Positions 1-14,589 are shown, counted from the first letter of the stretch. The stretch: DNA of 64,000 bases from Eremophila alpestris peregrina (GCA_009792885.1 WMCF01000015.1:6868300-6932299), one strand, 5' to 3'. The notes: generated by a model from the letters alone, not told the origin. Numbers and translations are program-made.

Positions 1-162
1 CAACATTTATCCCATACCTTTAATAACTCTTATTTTAATGCTTCACTGTATTTTCAAGCTTCATTTTATGTTTTAACAGTAGCTAGTAGCTGCTACTCAT
101 AAACATAACTTTTATAGTCTCCTAATCAGTCAACTCATCTTTTTCAGGGTACAAGTATACAC

Positions 163-710
163 TGGGAGAAGATTGGCTTGAAAGCAGCCCTGCATAAAAA
201 GATCTGGGGGGGGGGGGGGGCAATTTACAGCAGGTTCAACAGGAGCTAGCAGTGTGCCCTGGCAGCCAAGATGACAAAATGCATCCTGGGGTGCATCAGG
301 CAAAGCATAACCAGACAGTCAGAGGTGGTTATCCATCACCCTGTGTTCAGCATGGCTGTGGCCTCACTCTGGAATGCTGTGTGCAGTTCTGGGCCTCAGG
401 AGCAGCTGAGGACTTGGTTTGTATAGTTCAGAGAAAAGGAGGCTGCTCCTTACAGCTTCCTGAGGAGAGGGAGGGAAGTGCTGGGCTCTTCTCCTTTGTA
501 TTTAGTGATAGGAAGCATTTCTTTACCAAGAGAGTGGTCAAACACTGGGACAGGCTTCCTAGAGAGGTGGTGAATGACCCAAGAATGCCAGTGTTTAATA
601 AGCACTTAAACAATGCCCTTAATATCTTTTGTTCAGTAGCAGTAGTCAGGGAGTTGGACTGGATGACTGTTGAAGAGGCATTTCAACTGAAATAGGATAT
701 TCTGTTCTAT
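163..710 (+). mobile_element. CR1 LINE fragment (3' end of ORF2 plus 3' tail)
   Basis: This is a decayed, 5'-truncated CR1 non-LTR retrotransposon in sense orientation. The frame from about 252 to 695 ends in residues typical of the CR1 ORF2 C-terminus (FFTKRVVKHWDRLPREVV). A stretch before it (about 166-205) corresponds to the family's 'ESSPAEKDLG' segment. The 3' end ('ggagttggactgg...' followed by 'ggatattctgttctattc') matches the usual CR1 terminus built from short ATTCTATG-like units. Part of the middle is missing: the segment between the 'VQFWA' region and 'KRGGC...' is shorter than expected. The frame is not a functional gene. A run of 15 G at 206-220 sits where CR1 normally has about five G. 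The left boundary is approximate. Confidence 0.88.
206..220 (+). repeat. G15 homopolymer inside CR1
   Basis: Fifteen consecutive G follow 'aaaaagatct' and precede 'caatttacagcagg'. The flanks align with the CR1 stretch that normally reads 'gacctgggggt', so the run looks like an expansion of a G5 already in the element. Homopolymer length is also error-prone in sequencing. Confidence 0.9.
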
Positions 711-2940
711 TCCCTTTTCTAAACCTTTTGTATAATAATTCTGATAACTATTGGGAGTAGCAGGGCACTTTTTACACTTTTCCTTCATTTTTTACCAAAT
801 CTGTATAAATTTGGCAGAGTACAGTCATGATCAGGGTAGTAATATTCTACTAATTAACTTTCAGTTAATCTAGTAGAATCTCTCTCTGTAAGTTCCTATA
901 CACATGACTCCACTAAATTTTGTCCCATTTATATTACTATATTTTGGAAGTTCATCTCATTATTCCCATATATGATATTCAGATCTTTTTAATGATATCT
1001 CCAAAGAAATAAGGGTAGAAAGAGAAACATTAACTGATATTTTTCTGTTTTATTAATGTAAAACAATAGAGAAATAATAAATGTTAGTAAATATAAAAGT
1101 CTAACATTATTAGAAAGAGTATCTTCCCTAAATGTAACCTTATTCTCAAGTCCTGCACTGTCTCTCCCAGTGTTACATCTGTTATATAGCATTTCTAGGA
1201 AGCATATGGCCTCCATTCATTTATTTCACTGCTCTGCCTGAGGACACAGAAGTATGATCCTAAGTCACTTCCTCCACTAATTTTACAGTTATGAGCTACA
1301 CAGCATAAATTAAAAAGTCACATTTTAATTAATCTCTGTACTTATTCATGCAGACTTGGAAGTTTATACAGGATAGATTCAGTGTAATCCTTTCTAATGG
1401 ATTTAATAAACACAAGATCAGAGAGTCCCTTTAAGAATAAACCTGCTAGGATAAACAGCATGTTTAAAGAACACATTATCCTGACTGCTGCTTGACATCC
1501 ATTCCACTTCCCTTTTTATGGGATAAAGCAGCAGTCCATGATAGTGTCTGATATGGAATAGCTGAGAACTGGCAAATAAAATCTGTTTTGCAGACAGACT
1601 CTTTTAATACATAACTGATAAAGAAACATCCTTATGTACTGTTATTCAGCCTGGGGCCTGTGTTAAAAAATTATTTCAGAAAGGTCAAGATATTAAATGT
1701 TTAAAAATGGATGAGTGGGTATCCATTTGTTGCTATTCATCACTTTTCAGCATTTTATGTGTGTTGGTAGTCATGTTCTTAGCACTTGCTGGAATAAATT
1801 TAAAATGTTAACAATACTCTAGAACTGGAGTTCTGGAGTTTTCACTGGTGTAAAATGACACTTATGAAGGTGTTAGTCTTGGGGTTTTTTTTTTGTAAAT
1901 TTATAAAACATTTCACCAAATTTATAAAAATTTAATATAAATTCTCTTTAACTAGATATTTTTGGTGAAATGTTGGTAAATGCTTTCTGCAGTTTTTCAG
2001 TATAGCTGGCAAATAGATTTACATTTATTCAAATATTAATGCATAAAATCAATGATGCAGTTCTTCTATAATATATGATTATTTAAAAAAAACATTAAAT
2101 AATGTCGTTATCAGGTTTTTATGTATACTTACATTTTTTAAAATGAAAACAATCTATTTTCTAGGAAAATATTTTATGTAGGATACATTGGTTTTCCATG
2201 CTATTCTGTTACCACTGAAGTCAAAGGAGAGTTCTGTAAAAGATTATGTAGCATAAAAGAGCACATAAAATCAAGTACTCCAGATACATGTGGCACTAGT
2301 AAATTAAAGAAGACATGTAACTTTTTATGTTTTTCTAGGTTACACTGACATGCCTTTAGCTATGGACCAGTGTCAAAAGAAATATTAATCAGCTCCCCTG
2401 TAATGACTCACATTAAAATACTGCAGTTGGATAGGATATGTTAATTATTTTGCATTTAGTTATTCTAAGAGTACTTTTGAATGTGATTTTGAGATGTATT
2501 GTATTCAATATCTGTACTGGAGTGAAAGAAATTTGCAATTTTTAAATATGGTTATCAGACTTTTTTCTTTCCACTCTACTTTCCAGTCAGAATGGTTTTT
2601 GATTTCTAAATCTGAAGGGACAGTATGATGCACTGAGAATAGGGTTGCTCAAAAAAATCCCTTTGCAAATCATGACCAAATTATTGAACCTGCATCCCTA
2701 TGTGCTTTGGTTTTGGTTGGGGTTTTTCTTCCTTTGGGGAGTTGTATGACAGTGATGGAGGTGTTGATGCTATCTGATAAAATAAAGCCATAGTGTCAAT
2801 AGAATTATGGAATCAAATCTCCTGAACTTCACTATTTGAGATGACATTGGCAGATAAAAACAACTTTGATCTCAGACACATGTGCACTTTTAAAAGTTAC
2901 ATAAGGTTGCTGTCCCAAGGGGTAGACTGGGAGGGATGTT
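711..2940. other. Intergenic, nothing recognised
   Basis: AT-rich unique-looking DNA with short poly-A and poly-T runs. The only frame over 60 codons (989-1216, minus) has no recognisable domain and is taken as chance. No RNA gene or repeat family was recognised by eye. Confidence 0.6.
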
Positions 2941-3610
2941 AGATGGGTCAAAGCAGCAGTCCCAGCTGTGTGATGTGTGAGCAGGGAGCTGGGCTGTGGG
3001 CTCCTGTGGGTATCACCTTTGTGCCTTTTTCTGCAGTCCCATCAGTCCTGTGTTGGGCCCTCTCCTTGTGCACCCCAGCAATTTCACTTCCCTCATCCAT
3101 GTCTGTGTTTCTGTGTGTCTCCACCAGCACCTTGCCCAGCCTCCACATGTCTCTACAACCAGTGGAGTGGGACCAGTCAGTCCCATCTGCCTGCACAAAA
3201 GTCTATTCCCATGTGTCTCCCCAGACACCTTTCCTCAGCACGTTTCCTCATACACCTCTTCCCATATATCTCTCAAAGTATTCTTCCCAGTGTATCTCCT
3301 GTGCTTTGTACTGCTCCCTCTTTCCCAAACATGTGAGCCAGAGCACATGGGGCTCCCCTGCCTGGCTGCAGTTTGGGGTGCAATGGGATATTTACAACAG
3401 CATCCTTTCTCCTCCTCCTTTCTGAGCACCTGGCAGCTCCCAGATACCCAAACCTGCCACTTAGGTCCAAAACCACAAGCATTTAACATCAGATCTTCTC
3501 TCTTTTTTCCTTCCCTCCTCACTTTTTTCAGAGCTCAGTCACATACTTTGCTGCTAAGATTTAAGACTTTCTTAGTGGATGATGATTTTCATTGCTTCTA
3601 CTGGATGTGA
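2941..3610. other. GC/pyrimidine-rich patch with overlapping open frames, origin unknown
   Basis: This stretch is clearly richer in C, G and CT than its AT-rich flanks. It is open in several overlapping frames: + strand 2943-3425, 2977-3336 and 2996-3610, and minus frames as well. None shows a known domain. The simultaneous openness follows from the scarcity of A and of TA dinucleotides. Short motifs such as 'catgtctct', 'gtgtctccc' and 'tatctctc' recur irregularly at roughly 20-30 base spacing, so an old diverged tandem repeat or an unidentified transposon remnant is possible. I do not call a gene here. Confidence 0.4.
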
Positions 3611-5877
3611 ACTACTGACTTTTTCCTTGTAGCAGGCAGGTTTACTGTTTTTATTCACTTGTAAACTAGCTACCTCCTGATCTGAAAAAGAAGGATTGGG
3701 TTGTGTTTTGTTTTTTTTTTTTTTTTTTCTTCCAAACACATAACTCTCCTTAAAGCAACAAATTTTCGCCTTTTGAGTCAGTCCAAAAAGGTGCTTTAGA
3801 GCAAAGTATTAGCAGTCAGTGCTAAAGCCAGGACAGAAAATTGTATATTGTTAAGGTTACTAGTATCACTATTTTACAAATACTTGAGAGAGATGTCTTG
3901 GCTGTTTTCAGGGGTAAGATTGAGCTGGACAAAGGCAGTGCTAAATAACATTTTTTTTTTTTATCAGATGGTTTTTGCATACACGTATTTTATAAGACAT
4001 ATTAAGAAAAGTAAAAGGGGAAAATCCTTGTTAAGATTTCATTAGAGCATAACTAGTAAATATATTCTTGGTATAATGTTTTTATTTTAGTATACATAAT
4101 CACCTTGTTTATGCATTTCTTGCTTATAATTTTGTGAACATTGAACTCAAAGAAAATGAAAACAGGGCAAGTAGGATGTGAAATTCTCAAAAGTGTCCCT
4201 TCTTGCCTAATGGTTGGTTTTGTTCTGTTTCTATCATATCTTTCTTTACTTTTTGATGTTTGGCTTAGAGAAGCTTTAAATGGCTGACAGATTCTTTTTA
4301 CATTTATTTAGATTCTAGCTAGGACTTTATGTATGAATTAGCTTGAGGCCATGATAGTGAACAAAACCTTGAAACATAAAGTACTTTCTTAGCATTGGAG
4401 GCCACCTTCTACAGAGATTGTTTATAAAGTCAAATAAACAGTCAACAAATATTCTGCCCCTGCCAAAAAGTTTAAGAAACCCTTACTGTCAGATTCAGCT
4501 TCATATGCATTGTATAAAGATGTCTATCTATTAAAGAAAAACTCAAGTGTTCTATGTGAAGTAGTTTTACAGTGCTTTTCTCTCTGTTTCCTGTCTTTTT
4601 GACTCATTTGTTTCCTAGAGAGTTTTAAGACACATGAACACGGAATTTTCTTCATCTTTGTGTAAAACCCTTATTTATATCATGAGGTTTTAAAATATGA
4701 ATTGAAAATATTAACTTTACATTTCCAGAAGCTCACCAGCCCTAAAGAAAAGAGATTTGACAAATCCTCCCTACAGAATGATTGTGACATTCTGGTTCTG
4801 GGCTTTTACTCTAAGTGAAGAAGGAGGAAGACATCTAATTTTTAATTAGTTCTCCTCATTTGGGAGACCATCTGATTTTACTGGCAGAATTAGCAAGTGA
4901 AATCACTCAAGAGCTGCCATGTAAATGTCCCCTACCTCTAGGGATTCAGTATATTAAACGAGTACAGTGTTAACCTGGAAATATTATTATTGATTTTAAA
5001 TGAGAGCAGCACTTAAATTTGGTGGAAAACATGAAATATTTTTTTTTATTCCATTCTTGATCACTGACAATGAAAATTAGATATGTATATTTCTTTTATG
5101 CAGAAAATAGGACAATTTCTGTCCCCCTCCAGCATTTTGTTAATTATAATAAATAATTTGAATTAATTCCAGACAAATTTTAGTGCTTTCTTACAAACAC
5201 AAAGAACAACTTGCAGGACATATCAGGGAATAAAAAGGCCATTACTCTTTTCCTCCTTGATTTTTATGTTTTAACTTCGTTTGCTAACTTATACATAGCA
5301 TAAAATGTTACTGAAAAAATTTAGAAAAAAAACATTTGAAGATTTTATTAATTGATTTGTTTTTCTAGCACCATTTAATTATTCAAATTCAACTGTATTT
5401 CTATGGCAAATTTTCAGCATTCAATTTGATTACAAATGAAGACCATTTCTGGAGTATCAGTATGGAAGCTCATTTACTGCAAAATTTACAATGCTTATGT
5501 AAATTCTAAATGACTGCACCCTGGAGCCATACAGACAGCTGTCACATATTTAAAGCTCAGCCCTCCAAAAGTTCTTGAATAAGAATCCCAGGCTGACTAG
5601 TCTATAGAACTGTCATTCTTATCACTCATCTTTTACTACTTGAGAACAAAAAATGCCTAGAGATAAGCAGAGATTTGAGCACCTACGCTTCTAAGTCACT
5701 ATTTCATGAATTTTGCTGCTAATGAAAAAGGCTTACTTAAAGGAATCAAAAGCATTTCCAGATAAATATTACCACTGAAATCTAGTTAATGTAAAAACTC
5801 AGCACTAATGACATGCTCTTTTAATGTTGTCATGTATACATCTATACACACACCTATGCCTATGGATTCATACACAA
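3611..5877. other. Intergenic, nothing recognised beyond homopolymer runs
   Basis: AT-rich DNA with a long poly-T run at about 3711-3729 and another near 3951-3962. The frame at 3848-4045 lies across the second T run and has no family resemblance. Confidence 0.6.
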
Positions 5878-5937
5878 TCACAGGCTCATAGAACCCTTTA
5901 GGTTAGAAATTACCTTTAAGATCATTGAGTTCAGTAC
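5878..5937 (-). mobile_element. CR1 LINE 3'-end remnant
   Basis: About 60 bases match the reverse complement of a CR1 3' terminus: 'ctcatagaaccctttaggtt' followed by 'acctttaagatcattgagtt'. These correspond to the family's hallmark 'aatcatagaatcatttaggttgg...acctttaagatcatcgag'. It is quite diverged and carries no coding part. Confidence 0.75.
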
Positions 5938-8900
5938 ATTGTAGCAAGACTATCTGATAGAAACACAAAAGAAATTACATTCAGGCATAAGATAATAGTA
6001 CAGCTTTCCCAATTCCCTTCTATCCTTTGCTCCAAAGATGACATATGTCTCTTTAAAATAATTATACATTCTTACATATTAAAACATAAATTACTGTAAG
6101 AAGACTAGCAAAAAGAAGTCTTTATTTCACAAATCTACTCTAATTCAATGAGGACTGCATCTTCTAAAATCAGGTAAGTGGTATGCAAATCTAACACAAT
6201 GATGCAGCAGACTAATTTTAAATGTAAGCACTCTGAAAGGGTAAATCAAAGCAGAGGGAAAAAAATTACACGTTACATTTATTATCATGAATGAAAATAC
6301 AGGAAATACAACAACTCTTCATGAAACTTTGTAGTCTTTAGAAGTACAGAAAACTAGATATTTTTACCAAGGAGGTGCTAATCTAGTTTTTGAGAGCCTC
6401 AGGGATACATTCCTTTCTTAGTCACTAATTATTTTTAGAAATAATGTATGAGAAGAACAATGTTGATATAATGATAGTGAAATACAAAAAAAAATTATTT
6501 TTATTTAATGTAAATTTTAAGACTACATTTTTTCAAAAAACAGATTCAGTTAGAAACTGCATCATTTCTTAGATAGCTTTATTGTATATAGTCCTACAAA
6601 ATTTAGGGAAGTGTTCCAATTTTCTTGTAATAGATTTTGGTCTTCTATTACTAATACATTATTAACACCATTAATATTAATAAAGGGGAAAAAATAAGAG
6701 GCAATTCCATCAAGAAAATGTATTATTATTTTCAGTAATAACTGCATCTGCTCTCAATTAAAATCAAACTTGTCATTAAATAAAACACTATACATAAAAA
6801 CGGAAATTTGTTTCCAAGAACTATCAAGGAGGATATGAGAACTCATTTAGAGTTGAAAGACTACTGTTAAACAAAAGCAGAGTACTTGAAAATGCTTAGA
6901 AATCAACATAAATACATACAGCCTGGAAAAGTATATTAGTAAAACAGAAAGGGATTCAATTCTATAGTGCTCTTGATCATGCAGTCATTTCCAGATGCAG
7001 AATACTGATGTAAATAATTATCATTTTAATATTTCTAAGAAGGTAAGTATGTATGTATACTCAAAACCAAACTCATTGGAGTCTGTGAATTTACATTTCT
7101 GGGACTTTCTATTATTTCTTTTTATTGTTGGAAAACTAAGTATAAAAGCAGTTCTTTTATTAAATTATCATATAATTTTGACTTGCAAATAAGGCCCACA
7201 ATGTCAATATTTGGATAGCCCATAACAAATGTATGCTTTCTGTATATTTCACTGAAAACAAAGTCCCTTGTACTGCTTCTGTCAGAGCTTAAAAAAAGAA
7301 ACCATTTGGACAACTACTTTGCCAATAATATCCCTAAATAATAATTTGGTTAATGATATGTTGGAACATATAAAGAAGTGATAACCATTTATTTATGCAT
7401 ATATGTCCTGAGAATATTCATTCCAGTAATGAGAGAGAGTATGTGCCAGTCAATATGGTTTTATACAGTATAAAAGGGATCATTAGAAGTAATGACTTTC
7501 CTTTTCACTTCATTTCAAACTTTTCTTGCCTTTTTCTGCCATGATTTCTCAGAAATTGTATCTTACGTCCCTTCAAAAAAATGCACAAAGAAGTATTACC
7601 CTAACAAAAAAGAGCTTCATAGCAAGACCTTTAGCTATGAAAGAAAAAAAGATCTTCGAGTAGCTGGAACTCAACAGGTATAACCAAAGGGATATCTTGA
7701 GCAAAAGCTCCTTTAAACACTTGAAATGTACAGTAGAGTTTGTTACTGTGTGTCCTGGCTACTACTGGTTCTTTTGAGTTACTGATTTTTATCCAGCTAC
7801 AATTACTTCTAGCAGAATAATGTTTTATAAACCATGCCTACGTCACAGGTCTCAAAGTGTTATATGCAGGCATATTGTTCCCATTTACTACAGACTAGCA
7901 TATGGAAAACTATGTGGTGAATCTTGATTTTAATGTGTGTACAAACCTTTTGATTCACAACTGCTGTGAATAGATCATCTAAACTCACTGTGTGCCTTCC
8001 TAGCTCTGGATTTCCACAGAAGTACCTTGGTGTGACCTCTTTGGGAACCTTTAAGTAAACCAGCACATACATCCCACAGACCTAAAAAAGGTATGGCTGC
8101 AGTGTTATTTACAAGCCATTGACAAGACTTGTGACTTTTTGTATTTTATATAACTGTTGGGAGAGAAACTGTTACCTTTTTTCTATTTTACATGATTTCT
8201 TTGCAGTCAGAGGAGCAGCCCAGCTTGTCAAATACCTTTGTTTACTCCACATTGTACACCAACACGGTAAAAGTAACATCCAGGTCTTCTCAGGAAAAAG
8301 CCTTAGAGATTACATTAAGAGATGTTGGGTTGAAGCAGATAAATTCTGTTGGTTTCTTCTTTTGAAGTGGTGCTTATATCCAATAAGAAAAATAACATTC
8401 AGTGTATTAGAAGACATACCAGAAGGGTGAAAATAACTCCTATATCCTCTCAAAGTTGATATGATTTTGAAATTTTGAAATGGGAGGGATAAATTTCTCT
8501 TAGCTTTTCAACTGCTAAGTATAATTGTGGATTACTTTACTAGTACTGTGCTGATGATATTTTTTGAGAGAGTGTTTATTATTACAGTTTATGAGGGACA
8601 ACCACGATGGCAAACTTTATTCACTGTGGTTTGAGATTTCTATATGGCCATTCAGAAGACACTGGATTCTGTACCCAAATTTGAGTTTAAAGAGATTGGT
8701 TATGCAAACGGAGCAAAATGAGACTCCCTGCAAACCTGCACATAAAGAAAGCACAGACACTAGTGATTTAAAGTCTAAAGGGGATAGAAGTCTATTTTTT
8801 GACACTACATGCCAAATCCAGAATCTGGGTTTGGGCAAAGCTGAATTTATAAACTCCAAATTAAAACTGCAAAGTATCCCATTGTGTCTGTAATCAGATT

Positions 8901-11900
8901 TCAGGGGGAACATTTGTTTCAGGTTGCATCTATCAGTTACTCATGCAGTTATGTCTTTAGAAAGGCCTCCATAAAACATAGCTGCTTTCCAGCCTGGATC
9001 CATGGATCTATGTACCCGGTTGTAATAGTCAAATCTGTATGCCAGCAACACTCCTAAGACTGCACACTGTAGCTAATTTCCACAGCAGATTTTGGGAAGC
9101 ATAATCAAAGTGTGTTCTATATCAAAAGATGTGAATGGATGAGAAGATAACAAGAGACTTATCTCTGCCACTGCAATGCAGAGGAAATATATCTATTTAA
9201 TTAAAATTATCTAACTATAATCTAATGTGAATGTTTGTTTATCAGGACTAATTATAACACACAAATGCTGTTTATGATTACAAGTACACAATTAAGGACA
9301 ACATAGTATAAAATTCAAATAACATATGGCATTTGCAGAACCAGCAGTGCCACCAGAAAAAAACATACCAGTTGTCATATTTTATTAATCTTATGATAAA
9401 TTATTGCTGCATTGTAATTAAATGAGCAAGACAGTCAGCCAACATCATTATCAGAGCTCCTGCTTTCTTTGAATCTCTTGTAACTTAGAAATCCAATTTA
9501 TGAATATTACATTGTTTTCTTGAATGTGAATTACTGTAGGGATAGTGGGCTTGAGTTATTCTCCAGTAATTTTATTCCAATATAGCAATGATTTATGGTA
9601 GGTATTAATTTTGTCATGTTTCATATTGTATCTATTTATATGTAGTTCTTGGCAAGAATAACTAGCCCAATATTCCTTAGGTAATGAGCTATTAAGTTCA
9701 ACAAGTGAACTTACAGTGCCCTTTGAAATATAGCATTCACATTTAGCTCTCATTCTTGTCAGAGGTTAATAATTTCACAATTTAATAACTTCCATCTAAC
9801 AAAGGTAATCAATATTATTTTGTTTCATATGTTGGAATGAACATAAATTTATCTTGGTAACATGTATCAGTAGCATTCAAAATTTGAAAAAAATATTCTT
9901 TTCAGTATCCAAGAAGTTTTTAAGAATTAAAATACCACTGAAAAGGAAATATGTTTATGCATTGCAAAAAGATAGCCCAATTATTTTCTTTGCAGAAATA
10001 AAACATGGAGATATAATCCAACAGCAGATGAATTAATTTTGTGTTGCAGTGCTGACCACTCTTTGGACAAATAATCATTAAAATAATGTCTAATCCTATA
10101 TTACTGATTCTTCTCAGCAACAACAAAATTCAAGAGCCTTAAATCTGTCAGGGTCATGTACACAGCTTGTCAGTGCTCACCTTGCATTTTAGAGGCACCA
10201 GATAAAAGATATTTGCCCCAGAATGTCTTTGGTAATACTATGTAGACAGCTGAATAAACTATCAGCCTATTTTGATTTCAGAACTCAACAACAGGTCAAA
10301 TAGACACTCCAATTATTTCACTAAGAAAAAAATAATTTGACCTAAAATGGGTTAACTGGTTCAAGCAGAAAACTAACATTTGCAAGAACAATTTATAGTA
10401 AGTTCTTGGAGATCTGGATATAAAAAGATAGACTAATTATAGGTGAAATACAGAACGTATTGCATCCAAGAAGAAATTAAGCAGAATTTTAAACTTTGAG
10501 GAATGCTCTGCATGTTTTTCTTGCTCTCAGTTAGTGTAAAAACATGGGCCACAATTATATTATATAATTCAAAAGTAACAATGTCCAATCTGCTCATTTT
10601 TAAATGGAAAGTATTTTAAAATTACTTAGTTTTGTGTACCTAAATCTATTGAATTGACATAAGGGGTCAGTTCTCACAGAATCCTTTCTGGAAAGGGCTC
10701 TGCAAAGGATTTATCTGAAATCGAAAGGATTGTGGGAGAAGCTATGGCACCTGCACAAATAAACAAGAACAAAACACCTCACATAAAGAATCTCATGAAT
10801 TTTTAGCAAAACCACATGATATTTTGTCTAAAACTACATTGATATCTGGATTGCAAAGTTAACCTGCCTAATTAAATACATTTTAATTTGCAGGCAGAGA
10901 ACTACATCTTCGTAACTCTCATACCAAACAAATGAAGATGCTATGAAGAACAGAATTAATTGATAGGTGGATAGATAAGATCAGTCAGTAGATTATGCAT
11001 GCTATCAAGAAAAAAAAATATTTTAAATCTCTCATTTCAAATTGCATCTTTCAATCTATCTATTGACTGAAGGACAGGGGATATGACAAACCAACCCAAA
11101 CAAAACCAAACCCCCCAGAAAAAGTATGTTTAAAATGGAATCTACATCTGCTATATACTAATAAACTTCTGTTGAAAGAGAAACAAACCTCTTCTTGCTG
11201 TGCTCTGTATCTTTAGAAGAAAGACTGTTAATCATGCATGGAGAAAACAGCCTCCCTGGGGACTGGTATTGTCTGAAGAGTAATGGCATTGAACAGATAC
11301 TTCTCACAACTGGCTAACTATTGGCTCATCATTCAGCACTCTAGTTAGTCTCAAATATATCAACTCATTTAGGAAGATAATAGTACACCAAAAATGACTG
11401 GGATTTCAGTCTACAATGAACATATCTGAAAAACAGATTTAAAAATGAGGAACCACAATAATATGCTGCAGCACCTAAATTCCTTTCCATATTTAAACTC
11501 AAACTAATTTCACACAACACTTACACTGTTTGTTTCTTTCTATTAATGGAGTATGTTAATCATACTGGAAACATGTTTGTTATGGCAATATTTTGTAAAT
11601 ATTTTTACTGTTTCCAAATGAGCAATTCATAAACAAAGTATATCAAGAGTAATTACATGAAACAATTTTGGAACTACAAGAGAAGAGATTTTACTTTTAA
11701 CATAATTGAACTCGGTTTTTGTCATGAAATTGGATTAACATATTTTGGAGTACACAGCTATAATTGCTTCTGCAAAAGTAAGCAGACAAACAAAAATCAA
11801 ACCAAACAATCAAGCAAAAATAATTCCTTATCTGCCCAAGCAGTCTGGTAAAAGTGAGAAGAGAGACCTAACAAATATGAGTTATTCAGATGGGAGCAAG

Positions 11901-14589
11901 AAAAGGGAATTTGAGCTCTTAGAGAACTCAGAAGGCAGCCCTGAGTTTTCTGGACTATACAGCTGTGTATAAATTATATTTGAGGATCATAGTGCGATAT
12001 ATTTTTATGACAGAAAAATATATTATTTTTATTATATGTTGTGTTCTTAACTCAAATTTCTGTACAAGCAAAGTACATATTTGAGAAGCTCAAACAAGAT
12101 TTTTAAAAACGTAATTCAGTGGTTTTTAGTTATTCTGGGTTATCTTACTAAATGCCAGGCTAACACATTGTAAACCATCAGTAAAAAAAAAAAATCCTCA
12201 AAAACACCTCCAAAACCTTCTGCATAGATTTTTTAAATGCAAATTAAACCATACACTTCAAGTTAAATAAAATAGGAGGATGAAAGGTTCTATAAATCTT
12301 TATCAGTGAACACATGCCCAACTCTAACACAAGACATATGTTTCATGAAAAAAGTTTCTTCTGTCATGTCTTCTGACACCTTCATTTCTTGCAGTTTCTT
12401 CCATCATATTGCCAGAATACTATTCCCAAAAAGTGCATGAAGATCAAAAAAACCTTTAGAACAACAGACGGAACATAGCAATTGCCAAATCAAGTGCAGG
12501 AGGAGGGTTTATTTGCTTATTTTTTGTTCTGGTTTGGTTTGAATTTCCCTTCTTAACCATTCTTTATCTCATCATTTACATAGCCATTTCTCTAGCATCA
12601 ATTTCAGCCATTGAGGACTTGTATTTCTCAGTTTCAGTAGGACAATACTATTCCATACATGATGCTCTGCTGGGAGCAAGTTAACCAAGGTGGACTTCTA
12701 TCCATACAGGTAGCTTTCTATTAAGGAGAAATAATATGACATGGGAGTCTAACAAGGTTAGTCTGTGCTTCAATAATTTCTGTTGGACACTAACTTCATT
12801 GAATTGGAGTTTTTTGATCAGTAATTCTTTCTAGCATCTATATAAATCCAAATAAACAGGTTATTAAATTACAAGTAAAAAAGTACTGACAAGACAGCTT
12901 AGTGGCTGTGGTGCCAACCAACTTTCAAGTGCATCTGAGACTCAGACAACATATTTCTATCTGTCCATATAATACACGAATTTATGTTGCGTAAAAACAC
13001 AACCCACAGGCAAATCAGAGACTTCTACAGGGTTTGAATACACTACAGCAAAAAATACCTAAAACAGCATGTGAAAAAATTCCTAACAAATAGGCACTAG
13101 TAAATTAAATATGTCAAGTATTTTAAAAAATTATATCGTCAGTAGAAGATGTGTCTTTAGGTGCCTTAAGCAGCTGTAATATGAATGAGAGGAGGAGGAC
13201 TCAGGGACTGTGTTAGATCTGTCATGTCACTTTGAATGACAAAGCAACTGATGGTGCCAAATCTTACCATTGGCTACAACTCAAAGCACAGATTTAACTT
13301 TCAAAATCACATGTGATATCTGAGCACAATAGATTTTTAGTGTGTGCAGTCTGGAGCTCATTTGCAACTTGCATGACCTTATGCTTACTCTATACTATAT
13401 TCTTACCAATTTCTGTCTTCTGGACACAGACTATAATTTAAAATCTGCCTTTGAACCTAAACTACATTTGAAAAAGCACCTAAAGACAGCACAGGAGTAC
13501 TAAGATGATAAACTTTGCATTTGCTCTGTTTGTTAGCAGCAAACCCAAAAATACTTTAATTGTGAGAAACATTCAGAGAAGTGTCAAGTTCCAGACAGTG
13601 TGTGCACAGAAAACCAGGCTCACTGATGGGCTATTTCCACACTTGGAAATATACAAATATCTTTTGGAGTTTAGTGTACAAAATTATAATAACTAATAGG
13701 CATGTTTCAGCTACATTTTCTTCCATAAATAAATAATAAAATGCAATACATAGCTAAAATAGAGATAATAATTTTAAGTTTTCAAAGTAAAACTCCAGCA
13801 ATTGGTGGTAATTTTCTTTATAGCTAAAATGAAGAGCACTGAAGGAATAATCAATATCTCTGAAAACAGAATTGACTTTGAGTGCATTTTTAAATTAACT
13901 TCTTAAATCACAGTTTGCTCTTAATAACATTTTAACATAATGAAATATTTTATTGTGTTTGCAGTATTCACAAACAGAGACTATTTTTTCAATTAGCTAA
14001 AATATTTCATTCTCGTACTTGACGAACCTTCATACAGAAAACATAAATACAATGGACTGCAAAATTCACAGCTATGTAACTAACTTTTTTTCCTTGTTCA
14101 AACTTTGTAAGTATCATTTAAATTAAACCTAAAAGTCCAGAAGAGATTTTTTTTTTCTAATAAAAGATGTTAAAGTATGTTTTACAGGGTGGATAATTTC
14201 AGTAAGATGATGCCGAAGTTTATACAGAAACAAGTAACAAGTAAAACATGACACATAATGATGATGTATAAATATGATAATAGCATAGAAGTAAAATTTT
14301 ATGGAAGGCTAGAGTGCTTGAGAAAAGGAATCAAAGCCAGATGGCTCTAATATTTATCTGACATCTCTCAATGCCAAATACTATAAGGGGTGTTGCTGGA
14401 AACAACAGGTATGTTAGGAAGAGGGGCACAAAAGTGATGGGCACTTATCTCTATCTGTGCTATAACAATTTGTGCCTCTGTCATTGGCATTTTAGTCCCC
14501 TTATTTGCTTGTGTTAATAGTATAATAAAAAGTCTGTATTTAAGAGTCCAAAGACATGAAGACTGGCTTTAAACAGCTGTGAACTTACA
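5938..14589. other. Intergenic, nothing recognised
   Basis: About 8.6 kb of AT-rich, mostly unique-looking sequence with many short open frames of 60-109 codons on both strands. None shows a domain, signal peptide or codon pattern I would accept as coding. Parts such as 9180-9480, with several TAATTA-like homeodomain-type motifs, could be conserved non-coding enhancers, but that needs alignment. Confidence 0.55.

Noticed and set aside
252..695. 147-codon open frame as a host gene
   Set aside because: It is the decayed C-terminus of CR1 ORF2 and is annotated as a transposon fragment.
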